A DNA stretch of 64,000 bases from Chrysomallon squamiferum (Eukaryota > Mollusca > Gastropoda > Neomphalida > Peltospiridae), in the NCBI GenBank assembly GCA_012295275.1, contig CM022670.1, positions 33,858,938 through 33,922,937 on the forward strand. Reading direction: 5' to 3'. This document shows positions 1 to 12,417 of the stretch, one piece after another. The translations under genes and the position numbers were made by a program. Numbering within the stretch: position 1 is the first letter of the stretch; every line of letters begins with the position of its first letter. Below the pieces are notes generated by a model. It saw only the letters and a list, made by a program, of their open reading frames with translations, had not been told where the DNA came from and did no database searches.

Positions 1-1891
1 TATTTATTAATATCTGAAATAATTCAATACGTTATATATAATTATTTATGTTTTGCAGCATCATTTTGATTAAATCTTTGCACCGCTAAATGAAATAAGA
101 AATGAGAATCTGATTGGCATTGCTCCAAATATTTTGCAACAATATTTAAAGTTAATATCTCTTTTACGTGTATAAATAATATGGTAATATCAATACAAAA
201 AATGAATGGGGAAATTATATAAATAGATCGAGTACATCGAAATTGTTCAAGTAATCGCTAACATAGATACATATAACAATGTCTAATGAGTTGTTTGTTC
301 TCCTTTGTTCTTGTCAGAAGAGATATAAAACAGACTTAGCTCACTTTGGCTTGTCAGATCAATCACTTATTTCACATCTTTTCTTCATAGGAAAGAATAT
401 GAAAGTGAAAAAGTTTCTAGTTTCAGTTTAATATTATTTTTGGAAACCAACATCACGGAAAAGAACGAATAAATTACTCGGAGGTTTTCGCAGAAACTGT
501 AAATGGTGCTTTATTTAGATTCCTGTGTTAAATGTAATGTCCTTTCATATTTTTAGGCAGTTTTTTTCTGATCATCAATTAAATAATTAATAAACTGTTT
601 AATTTAAATTAGTGTTTACATTAATAAATTGTTTTGATTTTACTTATTTTTATTTTTAATATTTATTAAAAGATAATGGTAAAAAAAAACTGTAACTGAT
701 TAAATTTTTGGCAAATGTACGACAGTTAGCAGCAAGAAATATTTTGTGTGCAACTGATAGTTTTTATGCATTTGTTCAGAAGTAACAAAAAGGGTAACAG
801 TTTTAGAATAAGACCTAAAGAAATTAGCCTATATCATCGGTTCTCATTAGTGGGCTTAATTAGTAAATTAATATGAACATTAAAATGAACATTTCCGAGC
901 AAACCTTAGTTAAAATTAAGGAATTATAAACTTATTTAAAATCACCATAATATCAGATGAACCTTGTCAATTTGAAGAATTAACCCAGATTACATCCTTA
1001 GAGAAACAAGATCTGGAACAATTGTAGAGAGATCATGTAAAAACACTGAGCAAAGAATTAAATTTTTAAAATTATTTTTCTTTACTAATTTTATTATCGG
1101 ACAGAGATGGAAACAACAACAAAAACAAACAAAATAGCTACGAAAAAGTAAAACATATTTATTAACCAATAAGTAAATAAGTACAAAAAAAGAAAAGATA
1201 AAAAGAAGATAAAAATAAACCCAAATAAACCACCTCACAAACAATAAGATATCACAACCACTATAGAAAGACAAGACAGGTTAAGCTATCAATAAAATTA
1301 CATAAATAAAATGTGAGTTTAAAGACAAAAATTGGTGCAGATAGTGTTTTTCTTGCAGAAACAACTTGGTTGTCTTCTTTTGTTTATACAGGTTCAATTC
1401 TTGCGATTGTGGATTCAGTTGCTGAAAAAAATAAAATAATAAAAATAAAATCTCCATTGTCGTTTTTAGCCTAAAATGCAAATTTCTCACTGAACTTTTA
1501 CAAATACAATTATAACTTAATAATAGGTTTTCCATTATATTCTCTCTATTTTAATATAATGTCATTTTTACTTGACTCAGCCACATGGAATCAAATGATA
1601 ATAAATATTACTGAGCGTAAACATTTTAAATGGTAGAAAAAAAACCTATTAAATAATATTAATAAAAAAGGAACAAAATAAAATAAAATAAAAATAAAAA
1701 AGTAAAAATAAGCCATAGTATAAAAGAAAACATGGTTCTTAAATGGTGTTGGTCAATCTTGTTGTGTGTATATCATGAAAACAAACAAAAATCTGAGATT
1801 ACAATCACAGCACAAATATTCAGCACAGAGAAAAAAAAAATAAAAAAATTACCTGCCTCTTTACTGAGCTATTTTATAAACCCATTGGTAC
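1..1891. other. spacer downstream of copy A
   Basis: No family exon. Positions 1-550 match 59677-60180, the upstream region of the gene 1/6/7 type; 550-1891 match the reverse complement of 38400-39850. An ORF on the plus strand starting at 281 (MSNELFVLLCS...) is the antisense of the gene-upstream region and recurs in the twins. Confidence 0.5.
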
Positions 1892-2056
1892 TCACAATCG
1901 CTTCATTTTCTCCACTGCTACTATCAATTTTAAATCTTCACAGCTGTTGCAATTTGAAGCTGTTGTTTGGCCTTCTGTAACATTATGAAATAGACATACA
2001 TTTTCATCTGTTACGTGGTTGTCACCATCTGGAGTTTGTCGATGAGCATTTCTTTC

Positions 2057-2059
<3 letters not shown>
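1892..2059 (-). pseudogene. orphan exon-like ORF downstream of copy A
   Basis: Minus-strand twin of the 38233-38403 ORF (YERNAHRQTPDGDNHVT...LIVAVEKMKRL), with the same donor-like GTGAGT at its end and the same (TA)n tract at its start. Both the ORF and the donor word are kept in the two copies. Confidence 0.35.
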
Positions 2060-2121
<62 letters not shown>

Positions 2122-2142
2122 TTATTTATTTATTTATTTATA
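2057..2142. repeat. (TA)n plus (TTTA)n microsatellite
   Basis: Long TA run followed by TTTA repeats, abutting the orphan exon-like ORF. Confidence 0.9.
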
Positions 2143-2642
2143 TATTGTAATTTTATTAAAATGAGAGATTTTTGTATTAAACATCAATAAAAGGATAAAA
2201 AACAAACATTTTTCCATTAAATATACTATAAAAGAAAATAAGACAATCGTGTATTATGTCCTAGACAGAAATTGTTACTGTAAATATATATTAAGTGTCA
2301 GTCTTTGTTTTAGTCAAAGCTATAAAAAAAAATATACATTATTTAAATACTTGCCTTTTGTAACATTATAAAATATATAGTTAAAAAAAATATCAATTTT
2401 AATTTTTAATATTATGCACTCAGTTATAATTCATATGAATTGCTGAACAAAAATTATAAACTTTATAACTTATTTATTTATAAAGTAAAAATGTTAAATA
2501 CATTATTGTTGCATATTAATAAAACAAAAATAACTTAAAAATTAAAGAAAGAGAGAAACAAAAATGATATTTACAACAGAATGAAATAAAGTAAAACTAA
2601 CATTTAAAGCAAAAAGTAATAAAATGTTTACAAAAACACACA

Positions 2643-2648
2643 TTTATT
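2643..2648 (-). terminator. candidate polyadenylation signal, copy A
   Basis: Minus-strand AATAAA followed by TGTGTGTTTTTGT, matching gene 4. Confidence 0.45.
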
Positions 2649-2834
2649 AAGAAATGGAATAATATATTAATAGATAAAGTCTTTTGGGTTATTTCAAAGT
2701 TTCAACCAGGTATTTCCTGATTAAATATTTATCCGCTGTTCAAAGCTTGGTAGATAAATTGTTTCTTTCCAAATACATGTACATATCACATAATGGTAAA
2801 AAAAAAAATAATAATAATAATAAAATAAAAAAAA

Positions 2835-4090
2835 TTATTTCTTTTTATTGACTAATGCTTTTAGTTTGCTTTTGTCAATGGCATCACAAGTTATTTCACT
2901 CAGTGCTTTTTCATTCTGCACTATGTGTTTCAGAGTATTTCCATCAATATCTCTCTCTTCAATTTTCGTTATGGTTGTATCCATAAATTTATCGTTTTTC
3001 AGTAGATCAGTTAGCTGGCTTACTGTTAGATCAGACACAACTGAAAGAAAATTTGAAGAAAAATATTGTTTAGTCTGTTTTTTTGTTGTTGTTGTTTTTT
3101 CAATTATAAAACTATAAATAATATTCAGACTAATTACATTTTTGCAGTGTAAATTAAACACAAATAATGTTCAAACTAGTTTTTAAATGTTTATTAATTT
3201 ATCAGGTTCGACTGTAATTTGTTTCTCCTTTTTTTTCTTTTTTTTTGCAACAGGTGGGTTTCGAGTTCTGATTACATTTCAGACATAACTGAATAGTGCC
3301 TTTGAATTTTAGTTAAAATATGTTATACATTTTTGTTCCAACCCAATATTTATTAACGTTATTATTTTATTATTATTTTTTTAATATTTTTTCTTTATGA
3401 ACTATGAAAGACAAATAATGTTCAAATTAATTTTATTTTAATTTTATTACAAGCTTTCTCCAGATTAAAAAGGAAAACAATCTGTCATTTAATCATGTCA
3501 GAAAATAACAAACTTCCAAAAGAAATAAACATACAGATGTGTTTATTTTTTAAAAACCTAATCCAGTAAAATATTATTCAAATGGATTTATGTATGCCTA
3601 TAATTAATTAAATAAGATTGAATTAAAAAATTCACCTAACTGCTTTTCATCAGCTTTCTTTTTCTTCTTGGATTTAAGAATACTCGATTTTCTGTCATCA
3701 CCATATTCTGAAAATACACAAAATATTGTTTAAAAGGAACAGATAAAACATTTACTAAATGCCAACAAACAAAGAGTGATAAAGCTGGAATTCGGAATGA
3801 ATCAACTGAATTTGTGTGGCATATTTTAATTTACAAATACTCCTTGGTGCTCTCCCCGGCCTAATTTCCTGTTCCAGAACCTGACAGAATCTGTGGTAGG
3901 TAGCTTATACCTAAAACGAACTACCATTATAAAACTTATTTTTCATACACAGATCAAGCCTGTCAGTGACAGCCACTCAAGGAACCACCCAGAACTTGAT
4001 GGCACAGAGTTCAAACCCATAATAAAATACAATATGGCTGTTATAGGCAGGAAGCTGTCAGACAGAGGTAGCCATGAAACCAATTCTTAT

Positions 4091-4121
<31 letters not shown>

Positions 4122-5837
4122 GTGTGTGTGTGTTACACAAAAGTTAGATAAGTATACACGTGAATACTGTAAATTTCATTTTGAATGAATTAATTGACTG
4201 CATTAAACCTTTTAAGAAGTAAATCATTTAGTATTAATAATTATTGAAAATATTTACTTAAAACAGGAAACAGCAATTCAACAAATTACTAATAAATCTT
4301 ACCGTTAAGGCAGTAAAATAGTTTATTGATTAAATATGCAACTATTCATTTAATAGAAATTATGTTCAAACCTATATTATTTTGTACAGTAATTGTATTG
4401 TTGACAATGTCACCGCCTGCTATAATCGCTCCAACAGCTCCATCACAACCGTGTGGTCTATTTTCTTCAGTGTCTCCTGCGTCACATCTCGTTCTTTCAT
4501 CTATATTAATATTAAATAATTTATTAATAATGTAATAAATGAAAGGGTATAAAATAAAGTATATATTGGTTCACCAAAGACCACAAAATAAAAGGTGCTA
4601 TCTTCTTTGTATTATATCTCAAAAGCAATTAACAAACCTTTTCTTTTTCCTATTTCTTTTTTTTAATTCTTTTTTCAATTTCTTAAATAAGAGTGGTAAG
4701 ACACTGTAGTAATCCCAGGAGAATGAATGATCTTGTAATTCAGTAAATTTAATGATGACCTTTAGTTCAGTGACCCAGAAATAAAACTCAGTAATTTCAG
4801 TTATAGTTTTATGTCAAAGAGTTCAAGTAGAGGTTACAAAAGAAAGATCCAAGGAGAAGAAGCAAACCAAGCTGGAAGTCAGTAATTTCAGTTAATGTTT
4901 TATATCTAAAATTGTTTTCCAGCATATGGTAATGAAGACTTGTTAATATTGCAGAATTCTCACATAAATTTTAAATGGGTAAATCAAAGTAAAATACACA
5001 CTTAATTAAACAAGCTTGTATCAATTTTTTTTAATAAATTTCTCATTTATCATTAATTTTACTAAATTATCTGCTGCTACAATTTCCAGTTCTGTTTTAT
5101 CATCTTCCTTCTTAGTTTCATCAGCATAATGTTCTGATGTGACCACATTTGGTGAACCGTTTTATATTTTGACTAATCTAAACTAGAAGAAACCAAATAT
5201 TTTTCTTTTCTGACTATGATTCATAACAAAAACTTTGTGTAAATTGAAAAGAGTAAAAAAAACAAAAACAAAAAAAACCCCTTGGAAACAAATGATTAAA
5301 AACATTTATTGTATTATTTACACCTGTTTCTCTTTGATCCTCTAATTCATTTGCTTTATTAGTATAGGGTTGTGCTAGATCAACTTCTTTCTCAGCTTCT
5401 TCAGTAAAATCTATTTGTGCTACGACCAGAATAGAACTGAATTATCTTTTAGTCTTGGTATCACACACACACACACACACACATATAATCAAACAACATC
5501 AACAACAAAAAGAAAGAAATAAGTCAGAAAAAATAACGAAAACCAAACAAAACCCCAAAACAACAAACCACGCAGATGATTTTAGAAAAGACAGTGACAT
5601 ACACAATAGAGTATTTACAATTTTTATTATTTTTTATTATTATTTAAGGATGCTTCATAAAAACTCAAGAAATATGTTTAAAATCTATCATTATTAATTC
5701 TGCATAAATATTATGTGAAAACATAACAAAAATAAAAAATAATAAAATAATAATAATTACTATTATAATATTAATTTATTTTGCTTACTTTCTTGAACCC
5801 CAGACATTTCATTCTTTTCTTTGTGTTCTGGCTCCAT
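2835..5837 (-). CDS. SAM-like / NNTI-motif modular protein, copy A (complete)
   Basis: Reconstructed from splice sites on the minus strand: coding exons 5837-5789, 5419-5324, 4500-4372, 3707-3636 and 3040-2835, all joined in phase 1, giving 552 nt and 183 aa. Order: N-terminal MEPEHKEKNEMSGVQE; acidic exon (IQIDFTEEAEKEVDLAQP...); NNTI exon with GAIIAGGDIVNNTITV; Lys-rich exon (KSKKKKKADEKQ); C-terminal SAM-like domain (LTVSQLTDLL...IDGNTLKHIV...KSKLKAL). Acceptors end in AG and donors are GT (GTAAGC, GTGTAA, GTTTGA, GTGTGT class). A sixth family exon (about 5068-5165) is present but begins with an in-frame TAG and has lost its donor, so it is probably skipped. It is nearly identical to the gene at 34691-37536 in the opposite orientation. 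SAM-like is a by-eye call from the LTVxxLxxLL...IDGxxLxxI pattern. Cellular role unknown; an adaptor is inferred. No signal peptide or membrane segment is seen. Confidence 0.66.
3200..3348 (-). mobile_element. mariner-type MITE, intron before SAM exon, copy A
   Basis: Terminal inverted repeats: TTGTTCCAACCCAATA at the high end and TATCAGGTTCGA at the low end, bounded by TA. Internal part shortened and partly replaced by T-rich sequence. Confidence 0.5.
4089..4132. repeat. (GT)n microsatellite
   Basis: GT repeat with one GC interruption, in an intron of copy A. Confidence 0.9.
5068..5166 (-). pseudogene. decayed family exon 3 inside copy A
   Basis: Minus-strand remnant of the second acidic exon; it aligns with 42071-42208 of gene 5 (shared coding for TSEHYADETK...EDDK.ELEI). 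The acceptor TTCTAG is kept, but the first in-frame codons give V followed by TAG, and the donor region has changed (GAAATTGTAGCAGCAG), so it cannot be used in the gene's phase. Gene 4 has lost even more of this exon. Confidence 0.6.
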
Positions 5838-6075
5838 GTAGGTTTATAATTTTTCCTTTTCAAAATAAACAGTTCATTTAAATGTGTTAAAGACAATTTT
5901 CTGACTTGCCAGTTTTGCCAATTATATGTTTTCTGCAATGTAGGAATAAAGAAATAACACATTCCACCAAATGCCTTCCATTTCGTTTAAAAATACTATT
6001 TATACTCTTACTTTAAATTCTCCATTTACAGCCATTTAGGTTCGGATAATTCTTAATCTCTATCTTTATTAAAAG

Positions 6076-6093
6076 TTATATATTTTCGTTTTC
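6076..6093 (-). promoter_or_regulatory. TATA box with adjacent ISRE/IRF-like element, copy A
   Basis: On the minus strand GAAAACGAAA (6093-6084) lies two bases upstream of TATATAA (6082-6076). GAAANNGAAA is the core of interferon-stimulated response elements bound by IRF proteins, and TATATAA is a canonical TATA box. A start site about 30 nt downstream would give a short untranslated exon ending at the AAA|GTAAGA donor (6012), spliced to the exon that contains the start codon (acceptor before 5932). Identical in genes 2, 3 and 4. Confidence 0.5.
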
Positions 6094-6310
6094 GTTATAT
6101 TTTATACATTTTTGTTTCTGTTGCTGCTTTTTTCTAAAGTCAGTAAATTTGTTAACAGTCAAAGTTTTAATTTAACAAAATACAGTATGACATCTTTGGA
6201 GAACTATACATTATGAAATTATGGCTAAAACATCCAGTCAAAAAAACAACAACAAAAATATATGAATATTTTAAAAATATTCAGACTAAATGTTAATGTA
6301 ATAATGTACA

Positions 6311-6334
6311 TAATATTAATTAATTAATTAATTA

Positions 6335-6393
<59 letters not shown>

Positions 6394-6413
6394 TAATAAT
6401 AATAACAATAACA
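6311..6413. repeat. (ATTA)n / (AAT)n microsatellite upstream of copy A
   Basis: TTAA repeats, then a long AAT run and AAC-type interruptions. The same composite is at 25021-25097, 29585-29660 and 34141-34215 on the opposite strand, with different lengths. Confidence 0.9.
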
Positions 6414-7423
6414 ATAAAAATCATGAAGAAAATGTTTATTTGTATGATGAGAATTATATATCATATTTGTAGATAGTAATGTTCAATATGTGTTTATTTC
6501 AGTGACTTTTAAAATTAATTTAGATGTATTCTGGTGAAATGTTTAATATTTGAATCTAACTGGTTCACATGTTCCCATTATGGTATCAGCCTTGGCTTCA
6601 CTTAATAAAAACTGATTAAAGACAAAAATATCTTGTTGACATTACCAATTGAACAGGATGAGCACCAAGTGGAATGTAATTTGGACATGGTATATAATCC
6701 CCTTCCATTTATGAAATTTAGATTATCCACCTTCACAAATATTCTTCAGATTAAATTTCTTTCCTTCAAACTTTCGTATTTTATACAAAATATTATCTCA
6801 AATCATTGATTTATTCACACCATTAACATTTATTTATTAATATCTGAAATAATTCGATAAGTTATACATAATTATTTATGTTTTACAGAAAACTTTGATT
6901 TTATCTTTGCACCGCTAAATAAAATAAATAAGAATGAGATAAGCATTGCTCCAAATATTTTGCAACAATATTTAAAGTTATAAAAATTGCTTTGAATATC
7001 AGTGAATGTCCTCTAGTTTATTTGTCTTTATTTATTTTGTTTTTAAACATTTGTTATTTTTAAAATATTTTATATTTAATTATTTCTGCTGTATTACAGC
7101 ATTTAATGGCAATAAAGTAGCTGCATGAATAAATTTAATATGTATGACAAATATTTATGAAGGCTGGGTGATATTTTCACATTAAGACTAAATATCTCCT
7201 TTATGTGTATAAATAATGCGTACAAAAATGAATACGGAAATTAGATAAATAAATCGAGTACATCGAAATTATTCAAATGATCGCAAACATGGAAGCATTT
7301 AATAATGACTAACGACTTATAATTGTGTATCTTTTAACAGAAAAGCTTATGTAAAACAGACTTAGCTTACTTGGGCTTGTCAGCGGAAAGAATGTAAAAC
7401 TTAAATATTTTTAATGGTTTTCT

Positions 7424-7435
7424 AGTTTCGATTTC
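7424..7435 (-). promoter_or_regulatory. distal ISRE-like site upstream of copy A
   Basis: GAAATCGAAACT on the minus strand, matching the GAAANNGAAACT core of classical ISREs, about 1.6 kb upstream of the start codon and about 1.3 kb upstream of the TATA box. It is followed by AGAAAACC, so the GAAA word recurs. Confidence 0.38.
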
Positions 7436-8768
7436 GATTCTATTTTTGGAAACCCACATCATAAAAGTAGTTGGACTGGTTTTCGGAGATCGTTATTGAT
7501 ATTTAACATTTTTCTGGGGAAACCAGTCAAATAAATAATTCCTGAGAACATGATTCTCATACTGAGAGCTTTTCGCAGAAACTATTAATAGTTTTTAAAT
7601 TTTCTTTCATAATATTATTTAGCTTTTGTGTTTACAAATAATGTAAACAGTTGGAAGAACAAAGAAAGAGAGATAATACATCTTGTATAACAAGGCACTT
7701 TATTTTGATTAATTTCATATTTTTAGACAGTTTTTTCTGATTAACAATTAAATAATTAATAAATTGTTAATTATAAGTTAGTGTTTCCTATATAAATTAA
7801 TTATTTTGTTTTCACTTATTTTATTTTTTTAATGTTTATTAAAACAAAATGTTAATAAAACTGAACATGATTAAATTCTTGACAAATGTAGGATATTTAG
7901 CAGCATGAAATATTTTGTGTGCACAATCTCATAAACATAAAAGGTGTCATAATGTTTATACATTGCGGCAGCGATTATAAACAGAAGTGACCAATAAGCT
8001 AACAGCTTTAGGATAAGAGCTAAAAAATATATTATCAGTTCTTATTGATGGGCTTAATGAATAAATTAACATGAAAATGAACATTTCCAAACACACCTTA
8101 CTTAAAATTAAGGAATTATTAATTCATTTGAGACCATCAAGATGTCAGATGAAACTTGTCAGTTTGTAGAATTGAAACAGATTACATCCTTAGATAAACA
8201 AGATCTGGAACAATACAGAGACATCATGTGAAACACTCAGCAAAGAATTAAATTTTTCTTTTTTTTTTTTTCTACTTTTCTTTTCCAACAAAGTTCAAAA
8301 CAACTACGAATAAGTAAAACATGTTTATTAATCAAATGATACTTTATAGTTAAGTACAAAAAAAAAAAAAGAGAGAATTTTTGTTAAATGGTAGAAAAAT
8401 ACAGAAAGAACCCCCAACAAAAACAGCTAATAAATACTAATAAAAAATAATAAAAGAGAAAAATAAAAAATAAAAATAGAAATAAAAAATAAAAATAAGC
8501 CATATGGTCCTTAAATGGTGCTACATAATTACAGCACAAATATTCTTAGGGAAAAGAACTAAAAAATTACCTGCTTCTTTACTGAGCTATTTTATAAAAC
8601 CAAGCATCAAAGACTTTAAATAAATAAACATTCTGAACTTAGATATGTAAGATGCAAAGGCGTTTTTTGTTTGGAGGAGGGGGTTGTAATTTTATTTTCA
8701 GCATCTGGAGTTTCTGGGATAGCATCTGTTTCTCAATCATTGTCTAAAATTAAAAATAATTACACCTT

Positions 8769-8770
<2 letters not shown>

Positions 8771-8802
<32 letters not shown>

Positions 8803-8811
8803 TGTATGTAT
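8771..8811. repeat. (TATG)n microsatellite
   Basis: Tetranucleotide run; its reverse complement (ATAC)n sits at 22617-22666, 27185-27229 and 31751-31785, with repeat numbers falling along the tandem units. Confidence 0.9.
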
Positions 8812-9779
8812 GCATCAAGAAATATTACAAAATGAAATTCATTAATAATTTCATTTATATAATATTACTCTCAAATGAATTTTTGTTTTAGTTTCATTTC
8901 CTTGAATTATTTGTCAAGGCATCATCATCATTATTATTAAACGAAAAAGCAATCAAAACAAACATTTTATATATATATATCACTCTTTATTCAAATAAAA
9001 GATTTAGTTTAAATATGAATAAAATTATATAAAAGAATAACATTTTCCCATTAAATATACTATAAAACAAAATAGCACAATGATGTATATATTTCAATCT
9101 TTGTTTTAGTCTAATCTACAAAATATAACAAATTTTATTTAAATATTTCCTTTTAGTAACATTATAAATATATATTTTTTAAATCACAGTTTTAATTTTT
9201 AATATTATGCACACACTTAAAATTCATATAAAGTAGTGAATAAAATATATAAATAAATACAGATAAACATTATAATGTATTAATTTATAAAATAAAAAAG
9301 CTAAATACATTAGTGTTGCATGCTAACGAAAGTACAAAATAAAACAAACAAACAAAAGTTTTTGGGTTAATTCAAGGTTCCAGCCAGGTAAAAGAACTGC
9401 TTTCATTTTGCTTTATCTCTTTAAGAAAGTTTCCATTAATATGTCTTTACTGTTAAACATCAATAAAAGTATGAAAAAATAACATTTTCCCATTAAATAT
9501 ACTATTAAACAAAATAACACAGTCATGTATTATATGTCCTGCACAGAAAGTGATACTGTATGTATTATATGTATTTAGGTTCAATCTTTGTTTTAGAGTA
9601 AGCTATAAAATACAATACACTTTATTTAAATACTTGCCTTTAGTAACATTATATAATATACAGTTTAAAAAATATCAGTTTTAATTATTAATATTATGCA
9701 CTCAGTTAAAATTCATATACATTGCTGAACAAAAATTATAAACATTATAATTTATTTATTTATCAAGTAAAAAATGTTA

Positions 9780-9979
9780 NNNNNNNNNNNNNNNNNNNNN
9801 NNNNNNNNNNNNNNNNNNNNNNNNNNNNNNNNNNNNNNNNNNNNNNNNNNNNNNNNNNNNNNNNNNNNNNNNNNNNNNNNNNNNNNNNNNNNNNNNNNNN
9901 NNNNNNNNNNNNNNNNNNNNNNNNNNNNNNNNNNNNNNNNNNNNNNNNNNNNNNNNNNNNNNNNNNNNNNNNNNNNNNN
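9780..9979. other. assembly gap (200 N)
   Basis: Exactly 200 Ns. Family genes read on the minus strand to its left and on the plus strand to its right, so the flanking contigs are joined head to head. A fixed gap size indicates a scaffolder placeholder, not a measured distance. Confidence 0.97.
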
Positions 9980-11469
9980 TTTCTTTTATATAGTATATTT
10001 AATGGGAAAATGTTCTTATTTTCATACTTTCATTGATGTTTAACACTTAAATCTTTTAATTGTAATAAAGAGTTTTATATACATAAAATGTTTATTTATT
10101 TATAGTCTTTGATGCTTGGTTTAAAAAAAATAGTTCAGTAAGAGGCAGGTAATTTTTATTTCTTTTTCCTAAGAATATTTGTGCTGTAATTATGTGTAGC
10201 ATCATTCTATTTTTTTATTATATTTTGTTCTCTTTTATTATTTTTATTAGTATTTATTAGTTGTTTTGTTTTCTTCTGTATTTTTCTACCATTTAACAAA
10301 AAGTTTCTTTTTTTTTTGTACTTCACTACAAAGTATCATTTGATTAATAAACATGTTTTACTTATTCGTAGTTCTTAATTTTAAAATGTAATTCTTTTGC
10401 TGAGAGTTTCACATATTCTCTATATTGTTCCAGATATTGTTTATCTAAGGATGTAATATGTCTGAATTCTCTTAAATGACTTAATAATTCCTTAATTTTA
10501 AGTAAGGTGTGTTTGGAAATGTTCATTTTCATGTTAATTTACTCATTAAGCCCATTAATAAGAACTGATGATATATTTTTTTAGCTCATATCCTAAAGTT
10601 GTTACCCTATTGGTTACTTCTGTTTATAATCAGTGCCCGAGAACTGATGTATGAAAACTATGACACCTTTTATGTTTATGAGAAGGTACACATAAAATAT
10701 TTGTTCTTGCTAAATATCTATTTGTCAAGAATTTAATCAGTTATAGTTCTATTATCTTTTTGTTTTAATAAACATTAAAAATAAAAATAAGTAAAAACAA
10801 AATATTTTATTTATATGGAAACACTAATTTAGATTAGCCAGTTTATTAATTATTTAACTGTTGATCAGAAAAAACTGCCTAAAAATATGAATTTTAACAC
10901 AGGAATCAAAATAAAGCGCTTTGTTATACAAGATGCATTATCTCTCTGTTTTTCTTCTTCTATCTGTTTACGTTATTTTTCATTATTTATTAATATACAA
11001 TGATTTTATTTTTAAAATATTTACTGCAGTGAAGTAATTAATTGTAAGCCAAATTTTGAAGTATCCAAATGTATACTTATCTCTCTATCTGTATGTAACA
11101 GTACACACATAGAGTGTAAGAACTGCTTCCATAGCCACCTCTAGCAGCCATTTTATATTTTATTATGGGTTTGAACTCTATGCCTTCTAGTTTCTTGAGT
11201 GGTCATCACTGACAGGCTTGATCTGTGTATGAAAAAAATAAATTTTATAACGATAGTTTGTTTTAGGTATAACCACCTATCACAGATTCTGTCAGTGTCT
11301 GGAACAGGAAATTACTCCAGTGAGAGCACCAAGGAGTATTTGTCATATTAAAATATGCCACACAAATTCTGTCGATTCATTCCGAATTCCAGTTTTATCA
11401 CTCTTTGTTTGTTGGCATTTAGTAAATGTTTTATCTGTTTTTTTTAAACAAGATTTTATGGATTTTCAG

Positions 11470-12417
11470 AAGATGATGGTGACAGAGTACAGAGTGATTT
11501 TAAATCCAAGAAGAAACAGAATGCTGGAATCTCTCAAGGAGAAGCACACAGCAAGAGAAAGCTGACGAAAAACAGTCGGGTGTGTGTGTTTTTAAATTTT
11601 TCTTTATTTAAATAATCATAGACACACATAAATTAATTTTAATAAAGTTTAGTCGGTAATGGTTATAAAAAATAAAAACATCTGTATGTTTACTTTATTG
11701 GAAGTCTGTTATTTTATGACATAATTAAATGACAGATTGTTTTGTTCACTTAATCTGGAGCAAGGTTGTACTTACAGCTTGTTCTATTAAAACAAATTTA
11801 ATTGAACATCAGTTGTCTTACATAATGTACACAAAAAATAAAACAAAAATTAAATAATAATAATAATAATGATAAATATTGGGTTGGAACAAAAGTTCAT
11901 AACATTTTTTAACTGATATTCAAAGATAATATATAGTTTTGCACACACATTTATTCAACCACATATATGTTCATTTTTCAGAATATATTCCAGTTATGTC
12001 TGAACTGTAATCACAGACTCGAAAGCCACCTATTCAAAAAACACTACAGAGGTTTTTGTTCCAGCCCGATAAATCAAAAAACATTTAAAAACTAGTCTGA
12101 ACGTTATTTGTTTTTACTTTGCACTGCAGAAATAAAATTAGTCTGAATATTATTTGTTGTTTTACGCTGGAAAAAATAAAAGACTAAACAGTATTTTTTC
12201 TTCAAATGTTCTTTCAGTTGTGACTGACTTAACAGTAAGCCAGCTAACAGATCTACTGAAAAACGAATAAATTTATGGATGCAACCATTACGAAAATTGA
12301 AGAAAGACATACTGATGGGAAAATTCTTAAAGACATAGTGCAGAATGAAGAAGCACTGGATACGGTTGTGATGCGGTTGACAAAATCAGACTGAAAGCAT
12401 TATTCCATAAGAAATGA
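11470..12417 (+). pseudogene. 5'-truncated, frameshifted SAM-family copy (pseudogene P1)
   Basis: Only the charged exon (11470-11579) and the SAM-like exon (12218-12417) are present; there is no start exon or promoter upstream. In the SAM exon an extra A after AAAAACGA (about 12265-12270) turns the next codons into GAA TAA, so the domain stops after about 17 residues. The later sequence has further changes (ATACGGTTGTGATGCGG region). The charged exon also has two extra bases near 11546-11550 (CACACA where the twins have CACA), shifting the frame. Flanks match the sequence between gene 5 and gene 6 at 45.8-47.2 kb. It is a dead remnant in this arrangement, although splice sites remain recognisable. 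Confidence 0.72.
11877..12071. mobile_element. mariner-type MITE, pseudogene P1
   Basis: TATTGGGTTGGAACAAAAGT at one end and, inverted at the other, GTTTTTGTTCCAGCCCGATA; TA duplication at both ends, about 195 bp, no transposase. The GGTTGG-AACAAAAGT terminus resembles mariner-family inverted repeats. Confidence 0.65.

Larger units (their letters stand above)
6094..9779. other. upstream region of copy A and 3' flank of a preceding unit
   Basis: Reverse-complement match to the 4.56-kb tandem unit spacer (about 21.7-25.3 kb). Holds the (AAT)n tract, the distal ISRE-like site, a plus-strand sORF at about 8142-8231 and the (TATG)n tract. No coding exon of the family seen before the gap. Confidence 0.6.

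Noticed and set aside
4089-4132. Cys-Val repeat peptides from (GT)n tracts (also 41689-41747)
   Set aside because: Microsatellite translation only.
9722-10043. ORFs running through the N gaps (also 56113-56488)
   Set aside because: Unknown bases translated as X; no evidence of coding.
11461-11580. Plus-strand ORF containing MMVTEYRVILNPRRNRMLESLKE, repeated at 16.6, 18.7, 46.3, 51.4 kb and inverted
   Set aside because: It is the wrong frame of the charged exon. The frame that matches the phase-1 splice junctions is EDDGDRVQSDFKSKKKQN..., which fits all neighbouring exons.
11877-12071. The EYIPVMSE-stop segment as an ordinary family exon
   Set aside because: It lies wholly inside the MITE, so its conservation is explained by shared descent of the element; kept only as an exonisation idea.
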